The translations under genes and the position numbers were made by a program. Below the pieces are notes generated by a model. The model was not told the DNA's origin. It made no database searches and saw only the letters and a program-made list of their open reading frames with translations. From Branchiostoma floridae (Eukaryota > Chordata > Leptocardii > Amphioxiformes > Branchiostomatidae), in NCBI RefSeq assembly GCF_000003815.2, contig NC_049992.1:2288338-2352337 (forward strand): 64,000 bases of DNA. The letters run 5' to 3'. Below are positions 13,101 through 25,100 of this stretch, in pieces; within the stretch, counting starts at the first letter, position 1, and each line of letters starts with the position of its first letter.

Positions 13101-16100
13101 ACTAGAATCTCAGTTGCAGTTGGCGATGGCATTTAACCGGAGCGATATCGCCCGTGAGGAAATCTTCACCGCGGAAAATCGGACAAAATGGGAGGTAGGC
13201 ACGCCAGGTGTTAAGCGTTCTGAGAAGAGGTTGTAGTCAACTCTATGGAGTTATCAGTACAACCCTGCACCAATTAACTCTCACACATACGGTATGTCAT
13301 TTTGGAAGAGAGAACCAATTCAAAAAGATTACTGTAAATACAGAAATGTTCGCGGTGGTTTAATATTCGCTGTTTTCGCGGTGGCCACTTCACCGCGAAC
13401 TTAAAACCACCGCGAACATTTTCCCTTATAGTTTTTGACTACAGTCTATGGCGCTACCGAGAACTTAAAACCACCGCGAAAACTCCATTTTCCCGCTACC
13501 GCGAAATTAAATCCCCGCGAACTTAAAATGCATTTACAGTATGCTTATTATAGATCCAAAGAGGTTTTATGAAGCTTATGCTCAACTTGAATTAAAAAAA
13601 AGTTCGCTGCAGTAATAAATGTACTCACATCACAAGCAGCTTATAATAGTACTTAGACCTAACGGTTATCGTAGTGGAAATTGTTGAATGGCTTCATGTA
13701 ATTTCATGATGAAAATGTTCTGTATGGATGGTGTGGTGATTTTTTTGTCACTTTCAGAAAAAAGGAGCTGGCGATTCCAATAACCAATTAGTTATGCATA
13801 GGAGGTCCTGTGGAAGAGTATACCCATCAATATGGGCCCGGGGCAATTCACAATATTAGTTCACTTTTGGGAATACGTTTCTGTTTAACTGTTCCATTCT
13901 TGCGCAGGGGTGATTTGAAACAGTCCAATGTTGCGTGGGAAGAGGTATGGCTGAAATATGCTGTATTTGCTCTCAAGCAAATGTCGGCCTTTCGAGTTGC
14001 TTAAAACTTTAATTTTACGATCATCTATTTCAGCGAATCGACATGGTATCAGTGATGGAGCAGGCCCTGAAGCTGGATAAGGCGGAATTCGTAGAACTGT
14101 CGCTCGACTGCGGCGTGAAACTACACAAGTTCCTAACCAAACGAAGACTTAGAGACCTGTATGTAAGTTTACTTTTGTCAACTATAGGGACATATTGCAA
14201 TTGCATGTAGGTACAAGGACCTCATATCCAGCCAATTAAGAACTTATTTAAGTTATGACAAGTATAGACAATGTTACAAAGAATAAAAAATGTTTCTCAG
14301 TCACTCATAAATATACCATAGGCCTTCCTAAGGGTTTATGGATGGTAAAATTTGGCAAAAATATGGTGAATATTTTAGCCAGTGGACTGACCTATAGTAA
14401 GGGTAATTTACATTGCCCTACCCTGCCCTACCTTTCACCCAGCATAGTTAGTCAGGATGAGAGTAGATAAAACATGGTGCACGTAAATGTAATCTGAAAC
14501 GTTTGCCTATTTAGTTAATTTATCCAGTTGATTTATTACCTCCATGAAATGTCATGGAGGTGATATTTTCACTAGCGTTTGTGAGTCTGTCTGTCTGTCT
14601 GTCCGTCTGTCTGTCTGTCAACAAGATAACTCAAGAACGGCTTAATATTTCATGGAGGTATGACGTCGCCGAACACTAGTTTTGTATGCATTTTGTATAA
14701 AAATAATGGTACAAAACTCCCAGAATGATATTGTACCTTCTCTGTTAATAATGGTAAGGTGAATGCGGAACTGGTGCAAGAGCTGTTGGGCATTGATAGT
14801 CGAGATCCTTCGCTGGTGAGCAAGGTCATATGTGATAAGCTGCTGGTGGGGCAGATCACATGTTTGTACAGGTGTGTACAGTGTTTTTTTTTAAATTTCA
14901 TTTTCTACTATATAAATGATCTCGAGTTCTACGACTCTATTACCATTTCCAAATGGTTTTATCCTTTTTGAGCGATTATAGATGCTTCTTTGATTCTGCA
15001 AATAAGGTACATTTCTTTGCGTACATTTAGGTAGATTACCATTTTCTCTACCCAAATAAAGGTACATTTCTTTGCGTACATTTAGGTAGATTACCATTTT
15101 CTCTACCCAAATAACACAAATGTAGCATGGAAGTGTGGCAGTCGTATCTTTGCAAAGAAGGTGATGGTAGCAAGTCCTCATAAAGCATGTAGCTGATAAT
15201 TTACTTATACCTTATCACTTCCTAATGAAAATTAGAGTTAAATTAAAGTTCTCATTATTACCCCAATACAATTATTTTCTTATTAGGTTTCCAAATGATT
15301 TGCATAATTGATATCTTGATATCTGTCCAATTTTTAAAATTTGAGAAGTTGAAAAGTCAAATCAGGGAATAAAGTGAATTTATAAATGTTTCTTGATAAA
15401 TATGCATATAGTAGCTCCAGACAAAATTATCCACTAGTTATGCAAATCATTACTATACAAATTAAGCTATTGTTATACTACTACTACTAATAATAATAAT
15501 TCAACCCCTTCTTGTGACAGTGACAGTGTTTTTTTAAGAAACCATTCATATTTACAACTTTAATTTCTGACCGTACCATCTTTAGATCAAAGGTAAATAT
15601 TTGAAAACCACAAATTCCGCTTATATTACCCTCGCTAAGCTCTAATTCACAGAAGTGTAAGGTTTCCGGTCACTTTTTGTATTTCACTGTTGTTAATGTA
15701 CTTATTAACAGTAAGGCGGAGGACACGAATCCTGACCAAGTCAAAGATCCTCCCGTTCCCAACCCGATGCAGCACCTGCTTCTGTGGGCGGTCATGATGA
15801 ACCGGCGAAAACTGGCGCGGCTCTTCTGGAGGATGGGCAAGGACCATGTCGGTGAGAATTCTGACATTTTGATGATTTCTTTGATGTTATAGATGTTAAT
15901 GTCGAACACCATAAGGAACAGGGGGCAGGGTCACCCTGTCAACATTGCAGCCTGAGCATCAAACTGACTTAGGCATAACCACATGACAGCAAAACCGGCT
16001 GCGAACCCTTCCTTTTATTTTTCTGATAAGTTGTAGTTAATCTCATGCCGTGTACTTATCATTGCGGCGCTACATTTGTGCTGTGTTGTTTGAAAAGGCC

Positions 16101-19100
16101 GTACTTTTGTGCTATAGCCGTTCTATTTTGTTTTAATATTCCTCTTGCGCACTGTTGTGATGCTACAATTATGTTATTTAGTTGTAACCTATCGTGGTCA
16201 TGCTATAATTGTATTGTTTTCTTAGAACTTTACTGTGCATACTGGGGCCATCCTATAACAGTGCTGTTTTGTTAATGCATACATGGAGCCTGCTGTGACC
16301 ACGCTATAACTGTACTGTTTTGTTGGAATCTTCCTGTAGCTTCTGCCTTGACGGCCAGCAAGGTTCTGAAGTCCTTGGCCAAGTTTGCTGATTCTAAGGG
16401 GAAGCTAGATCTCAGTCTGGATCTCAACAACCATGCCGAGTATGTTATCAATATGCCAATATATAAAAGTATATCCACATACATCTTTCCAAGTAAGTCC
16501 TTACTTTACGAACATGCAAATATATATGTACATGCATTGGTATCCAAAAAGTGAAAAAATAACTTCCCAAACCTTCTTGGGATTTTCCATGTGCAGTGAG
16601 TTTGAAAGGCTTGCCTGTGGGGTTATCAGCGAATGTTACAGATTGGACAAGACATCACAGGATCTGCTGATCCGTCGTCAGGAAAACTGGGGCAACACGA
16701 CCTGCTTGGCGATCGCCTACTCGAGTCGACACGTCAAGTTCATGAGTTTGGACGCCTGGCAGTCAAAACTCAACAAGGTCTGGATGGGCAAGATGGCGCC
16801 CTATACAACCTGGTGGAGGGTTGGTATTTTCATCTTTCTTAGGTCTCTCTAGACCAACAAAATTCTACCCTGGGACTTGGAAAAATAGTAGCATTGGCCA
16901 AGTGGAAAGTGTACTTATGTTTTCTGCCAAATGGTGTGACGGGGTTCCTTTTACATTGTTGCAGGTTCTCTCGTCGATGTTCCTGCCCTTCATGATGTTC
17001 CTGCCCATCTTCACCATCAAGTTTGAGGTCCAGGTGAAGGATCGAAAGCAGGAGGACAGTGTGCAGCAGGCAGGCGGCCAAGACAGGTAGCACTAAGTTA
17101 ACATACATGTAACACAGGCAAAACACAGAAAATACACTAGAAAGGCCGACATTTGCTTGAGAGCAAATACAGTATATTTCAGCCATCTCCCTCCCCATCC
17201 AACAATAGACTGTTCCAAAATCACCCATTTGAAAAATCACTTTTAGTAAATAGAAAGGCCGACATTTGCTTGGGTGCAAATACAGCATATACCCATTCCC
17301 ATGCAACATTGGACTGTTCCAAGTCACCCCTGCGCAATAATGGAACATTTTGACTGTAAGTTATCCCCAAAAGAGAACTAATATTGTGAATTGATTCCAA
17401 GTCAAAACAGAGCTTGCTCAATATGCCCCGGGCCCATATGGAAGAATATAATCTTCCACAGCCTAATTTTTTTTTAGAATCGCGGCAGCTCCTATTTTTC
17501 TGAAAGTGAAAAAAAAAACACCGCATCTTCCATTTAGAAGATTTTCATCATGAAATTACATGAAGCCATTCAACAATTTACAGTACAAGAACTACGTCTA
17601 AGTACCGTTATCAGCTCCTAGTGATGTGGGTACATTTATCATTGCAGTGAACTTTTCTTTTATTCAAGTATGGCATGCGTTTTAATAATTATCAAGCAGG
17701 TGCAGGTACTGTGTACTCTCCAAGCTGAGGTTAGGCTCCGGCTGTTTTTTTAACGTTTTTTTAAAGTCTTTTTTATCAGGCTTTCTATTTTTTTTATATC
17801 TTACTGTGTCAAAACCTACTGGTTGGCTGGCGTACTTCAAGAAAAATGACAAAATAGAAAGCCCGATAAAAACGACTAAAAAAACATTAAAAGAACAGCC
17901 GGAGCCTAACCTCTGCTTGGAGAGTAGGTACTGTGTAGTAAGAGTGGTTTTTTTTTTTCAAACTGAAAACTTAAATCTTCTTCTTGTTTTGTATGAGCCA
18001 TTACATAAACGGAGACGTCTCGAATTTTCAAAAGAATTTACTGGTCTTTCAATTCATTTCTTCTTCATTTCTTTTCTGAAAAATTCCAGGACCAACAACT
18101 TAACTTGATGTGGCCTTATCTATATATTTCATTTCCTTCTTTGTTAAGTATATCCTCCTGCACACCACTGTTAAATTGTTTTACTTTGTATGCAACAGCC
18201 AACGGGCGTAATCTTGTTGTGTTAGTGTTATAATTTCCTGCTCGTAGCGTGCGAGACCCGGAGGATAGGGGTTTCTACCTTGTTCGAGGGTTTCTTTTCG
18301 GGGCCAGTGGTGATACCCTGGTACTAAGAGTGTTTTATTGGGCTAAAACTCTGGCAGTTTAAAGTTACTTACAATTTGAATGTACAAAGTTTACGTGATA
18401 AAAAACAACAACAACATTAGAAGTACCTACATTTGCTCGGGAAAAAATACATCACTTTTCTTTCCAGTACAGTGAGAGAAATGTGGCCACTATTGACATA
18501 TTGCCACTATAGAAAAAAATGCTGATCTATTGACGAAGAGCAATAAGTTACACATAATTTTAGTACCCACTGATCTTTATTCATATAAAAATTGCACATG
18601 TAAGCCAATTGTTTAGATTTACAGTTCAAATAGTCATGACGAGAAATATTGATGAGAAAATAATCATTTTCGCCACTGTCAAACCGACGTATCGAAACTA
18701 AACGCAAACTGGCCAATTTTCCCGCGTTTTCCACCAAGTAACATTTTCTCAAATGTCTCAACTAACCCTACCAAAGTTAACTCTGCCGAAAATGATTGAT
18801 ATCGCCATGCGGAATGTTGATTAATTCAACGACAAAGACTTGTATTCTAACGTTCGATGCATGCGTACCGTCCGCTACCTCTCAAATGACCCTGTCTGAA
18901 CTCCAAATCCTCGCAAACTACAATCTTAAACCGGGCAAAGGGTGACACACACATGTATGGCCACTGTAAGGCTGTAATAAGCATGTGTTTCTGTCTGTAT
19001 ATAAGGCATTGGAAGCCAGCTTATGAATATTAATTAGCATTCGTCTTCCTCTGCGCTAATTGGCTGGCTCCATTAAATTCAATTAACTCTCGCGAAAGCC

Positions 19101-22100
19101 CAGGCTGCGCAGGTGTGTGGGGTCACTGGAATTTACGGCAGGAGGCCAAAAGAAAACCAATTTCCCCTTAGAAAAGTGCTGAAATTAAGCATTTTAAAGT
19201 AGTTTATGCCAAAAATTTTACTTGGATCATTTTACCAACTATCTAATGCCTATCTACACCAAATTTCCATCGATGACCTTATAATTTCACTTTCGGTCCT
19301 CTGGCTGGACCCACGTAAATTCAGGGGCGCCGCCATTTTGTGAGATCGAAGTGAAACCTTCCCGTTAGTCTGTGCGTGAATCCCTTGGATTCACGATTTA
19401 TGCTCCCAGCATATCAAAGGAATCCTTTGAAGGACTAAAGGATTCCTTTACATTAGTGCCTAGCATGAATCCTTTGCCAGGATTCCATGCTTAGGACCAT
19501 GAATCCTGTATGTATCGGGTGAATCTAAAAAGAAAATGTCGTCAATGTGCAAAACTCTATCTTTACGGCGTAATTGTTGACGTTGTAAGATTTTCATGTT
19601 CCGTTTTAAATTTAATGCTACTTATATTTTGATTATAGTATTTCACATTTGGACTGTAATATCAACACAACTTCGTCTCGATAATATCTGCAAGGTTGAA
19701 ATTCCTCCCGAAAATAGTTTCATCAGGTTGGTAGAATATAGGATGAAGGAGAATTCTTATTTCACAACCAGTGGGTACTTACATTGCTTACGTTTCGATT
19801 TTGATTGATTTTATTTATTTGCACATAAAAAAAAGGACATGCATACAGTAAAGATAACTGAAGGTTAAAAACTGTGCGAGAGGGAGGTAGAAGCCAAAAA
19901 GGCTTATGGGAGACCTCCTCCTAACAAACTATTGAACACAAATTCAAATGAGATAATTTAAATGGCATACAAATGATAACAATAGAAATAGAGGAACACA
20001 AATTCAAATAAGACTAGAGTTCCACGAACACATACCTTTGCCAAATAAACCAGGTTTGTTATGTAGAATGATGTCTGTAGACATAAATGTGTTACTCATT
20101 ACATTTTATTTTATATGCCCGGAGTTGGTTCATAACATTTCGCCATTGCTTATACAAATTAGATCCCTATTTACATAATGATATTAAATTAAAAATATCA
20201 AGCATCACTTAAGCTATCAGCATACCAAAAATCATGATGATCCTTTCATCCCTTCTTGACTTATTCTCTTTCAAAATAGGAAACTAAACTGGCTCCTGCA
20301 GTTCAAGAAAAGACCTTACCGGACCCAAACATACACCTCTTACTCTCTGCCATCTTTCTCAGTTCCGCATTAATTATGCAAATTAGCTGTTAATTTCTAT
20401 AATTGATATCTCATTATGTAAGGTCTTACTTAGGATATCTACATACCAAAAATCATGACGATCCGTCAACATGTTCATATTTTGCCATTAATTATGCAAA
20501 TGAGATAATCATCTGCATAATTAATATGTATAGATATTTCTTTCTTTCTCAGCTACAAGTGTGACAAGTTTGAAAGTCCTATAAAGGAATGCAGTGGATT
20601 TACAAACTTCCCTCATTAATTATGCAAATTAGCTGTCGATTTGCATAATTAGAATTCCATCATGTAAGTCTTCCCTTTGGCTATCTACATACCAAAAATC
20701 ATGACGATCCGTCAACACGTTTATATTTTCTCATCAATTATGCAAATGAGGTCGTCATTTGCATAATTGATATGCATTGATATTTCTCTCTTTCTCATCT
20801 ATATATGTGACAAGTTTGAAAGTCCTATCATGAAATGCAGTGGATTTATAAACTTTCCTCATTAATTATGCAAATAAGTTACTAATTTGCATAATAAGTA
20901 TTCCATAATGTACATTGTTACTTGGGCTATCTACAAACCAAAAATCGTGACGATCTATCAACACGTTCTCGAGTTATTCTCGTCCAAAGTTTGAAAGGAA
21001 ATCGGCTACTGCAGTCCTAAACAAGCCGCTAGGGGGTCCAAACTTAAAGTACTTACTGTCTGCCACAAGGGCTACCTGCCACTCAAAAATCATAACCACA
21101 GCATGTCCAGAACACGAGATATCAAAAATTGAGGTTCTGCTGCAGTACCTTAGCAGGCCGCTAGGGGGCCCATTATCGAACTTGACCTTCGTTTTCCCGA
21201 CCCCTATCCACCTACCAAATATCATCGGGATCCATCCAAGGCTTCTCGAGTTATGCTGTTAACACACACACACACACACACAGAGACCCACAAGCCTAAA
21301 ACATAACCTTAGCCATTCTGGCAAAGGTAATAATTGAAATGGCATACAAATGATAACAATAGAAATAGAGGAACAATGAATAGGAGATTAGTTAAATGTT
21401 TGATTATCTAATAATGACTTTTTTAACAGGTTTTTGAAGATGGAAAATGAATGACAAATATGTAAGGTTTCACTTAAACTATTCCAGATTTGCGGACACC
21501 TGAACAGCATGGAAAACTTTCTTTGTTGTGTTTTTACTTGTATCTGTTTTAAATTGTTACACTGTCTAGTATTGTAATGATGGTGGTCTGAATTGTGATG
21601 GAAAAGGTTCTGAAATTGCTTTGGTATACAAGAACTATTAATTGTTTTGTGAACGAAAAGGCAACTTTGTAGTTTGTTTATATCATATATAGTTATTACT
21701 TTTAGATTACGAAACAAAGATGCAGAAGGGAATGTATACGACACATTTGAGACTATTCGGACGAAGCGTTTCTGCAGAAGAAGTAGAGGTTTAAGTGATG
21801 TAGAATATTTACTGGCCCATACGATGTTACAATATGCAAGGTAGGGATATAGTAAACTATAGTATAATATCATATATGTTTTAGAAGATAGTAGCGTTGC
21901 GATTTTTCTGACAATACCTGTATGTATGTAGCAGGTATGGTTTTCATGCTGGTGGGAATTTTTGGTAGCTGGGGATGTAGGGCGCTGTATCTCGTGAACG
22001 GATGGTGCGAGCACGACGATTTTTAATACGTGGGTTGGGGGTGGTAGCTTGACACTCAGGTGTGACTTTGGGCCTCCTGGTGCTTGACCTTGACATTGAA

Positions 22101-25100
22101 GATGGCATTTTTTGTGTGTTTGGGGCACTTTTGGCGCTGTGTGTCCGGAACGATGCGCGCCATTGCGACGATTTTTGGTGCATGGGTGGGGAGTTGTTGC
22201 CTGTTGCCTAGGATTGACTTTGGGCCTAGTCGCGTTTGAACTTGACACATCAGGTCGAATTTTGTGTCCGGTAGGGGTTTTTCCGGAGATATATCTTCTG
22301 AACGGTTGGTGCGGGCGCGATGATATTTGGCACATGTGTCGTCGGTGGCTGAATAATTCTCAAATTTGATTTTGGCGCCCTTGGTGCTTGAACTTGACAT
22401 TCCAGGTTACCTTTTGTGCGGGCACGGGGCGTGCGCTGTATCTCCGGAACGCAAGGTGCCATTGTGTTGCTATTTGGTACATGAATTGGTGCTGGTGTCC
22501 TGGTGGTCAGGTTTGATTTTGGGCCTCCTAGTGCTTGAACTTGATACTGTAGGTTGACCCTGTTTTTGTGTGGTTGGGACATCCCCCAATATCTGCTTGG
22601 TTGTGCTAAGGCTAGCCGTCATCTGGTTTGCAGGCGCCTACATGTAGGTCACCTTCAATGTATCGGGTTACTTTGTATCCCCTGTTTTAGTGGCAACAAT
22701 AAGGAAACTACAGTACAAAAGTGGCACATTTCCATTCATAATATATGCATGTAGTGTTGGTTTAGAGTAAAAATGATACACTGTACTAGACTGGAAGTGT
22801 CAAAGGGAACACCACTGTGTGTCTTATTTTCTAGGCCAGTCCAGCAGTTTGGGAGGTTGGTTGTCAAGTCCTGCCAAAATGATGTAATTAACACTGCGCC
22901 TGACTGGGCCAGATTTTACGCTTCTCAGCCTTATGTCTCAGCCTATTCCCAGGAGCCTGCCAGAGCCCCAGATGCAGGTTTAAGTGGTGGAGGCTTTGTT
23001 GAGTATCATCTGGTGCATTTTGTCACTGCAACTATATGATAATTTGTTTCCCCCTTCTAAGCAACTGCTCATTGGTTTTGAGGGATGTTTGATGGGTGTT
23101 GGCTGACTGGCTATACAACAGCTTTCTGAACTTTTAAAAGTTTCCATTGCCAGCAGTTTGCCATCTATAAATGGGATTGACAAGGACATTTTGATTATTA
23201 AAGGGGCATTCCACTCGAGAAGGGGGTTGTGTTTTCCAATAGATAATGTGTCAATGAATACATAGTCAGTCGAATTTTGTGGAATTCACCTTGGGATGAA
23301 TTGCGCGATGTGTGTTTTGTAAAACACTATGACACTCACTAAACCTATGCAGACCCTACCCATGCATTCCCTATACGCATAGACACTTTGTTTATCGTGC
23401 ATATTTTCGGAATAAATGAGGTTCGCTAAGCACACCGAGAAGGCAAATTGCTCATAAGATAGCAAAGAATACAAGAACAAGACGAGATTTCTTAGCGAAC
23501 CTGAAATTAGTTTTGTAACCTTACCTAACAGTTTCGCATTGCATTCAGTCATAGGATTAATTCAATTAGAGGGTACTTGGGGAGTTTAGTAGCAGACTGA
23601 ATGCATTTGAGGCACGTGGAGCAACTGGGTACTCTATCGTATAATGTGAAGTAGTATGCATTTATTACTTCCTAGAATTAATATATATCGGAAAATAACA
23701 CTCCCTTGTGGAGTGAAATGCCCCTTTAAATTCTGTTGTTAATTTTGGCTTAGATACTACAAGATATTTAGGCCCACTTTACATTACGGTTTTCGCGAGA
23801 GCGGCACTGGCGAGAGCGGGAGCCCCGTGTAAAGAGAGTTCCCGTCGTTGTAGTCCCGTTGTCTTCAAATTTCCTCCCGTCCACTCCGAAGTGTATGCCC
23901 GTAGGCTCAGCGGGAGTCCCCGACAACTTCAAACTGCGTATAAAGAGAACCCGTCGGGCTCCCGACAGCGGGAGTCAGGGTTTAGGCGATTATTTCAGTG
24001 CGTAGCCATAACTTAGCAGGTCATCACTGAAAGAAAGGGATCTTCTATCAAACAGTTCATTTTGAATGGGTTTTAAAGTCCTTTTTTATTAAAAATTTTG
24101 TGGTTGAAGTTACCGGAAGTGTTAGCGAGACAACAACGTAGTCAGGGACTTTTATTTCTAATGAAAGTCACGTAGTAGTATTTGAATTTTCAATCACTTG
24201 GAAGCGGTAAGCAAACAAAAAATGAAAGATTGTTCAATATGACAGCGTGCAGATAAAAAAAACTGCGATCTTTACGGTTAGACTTGGGTTGGTTGGTTGG
24301 GTTGGTCAGATTGAATGAAAATATGATACCACCCTGGGGACTAATTGTTGCTGTTGCATGGGGGCTATCACTTTGTATATTGTCTGTGGAACTACTGTAA
24401 AAGTACCAGTGGTCAAATTATGCAAATAACCTTCCAATGTCAAGTGATATATCACTCCAGAAACAAATCTTTAATGAATGTCATTGAAAGAACACACACC
24501 AAGGAGACTTAGCAGCTGCATCAGGTGAGTACATTGAAATAGGAAGATATCAGTACTGAGAATATCATGTGACAGAATAACTGGATGGGCCATCTGAAAA
24601 AAAAGTAGCAAAAAGTTGTCTCAACAACTTTAAGGTACTGGGTTGGTTATGTACTTAAGAAATCCAAAATAAGTAATGTTCATCCATGTCCAAACTTACA
24701 AATTCAGAAAAAAAGAATTTCAGACTTTTGCATGGTGCACAACCAACACGATAAAAATCTCACTTTTCCAACCACGTACCGCAGACAAAAAGGAAATAAA
24801 AATACACAATACGTCTACAGACACCCAATACATTTCATGCAGGCCTGAGGTCTACGAACTCTTGTTTTTATAGATTTTTTTACAAATAAGGTCAATAAGT
24901 TTTTTCCAGGTAAGTTTGTCATCAATGGTGACACCTAAGAAACATGTGTGCGTAACTTGGTTAATTGGTGTATTATTAATAGCTATTTTAACATTTTCCT
25001 TGTTGTATTTTTTCTTCCCTGCAAAAATAATGAAATTTGTTTTCTTAACATTTAAGGATAATTTGTTGATTTGGAACCACTTGTTTACTTTGTCTAATTC

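Noticed and set aside
22056-22582. Minus-strand frames over 22.0-22.6 kb as Pro-rich proteins
   Set aside because: They follow the ~150-bp tandem unit and change frame between units; low-complexity translation of a satellite.
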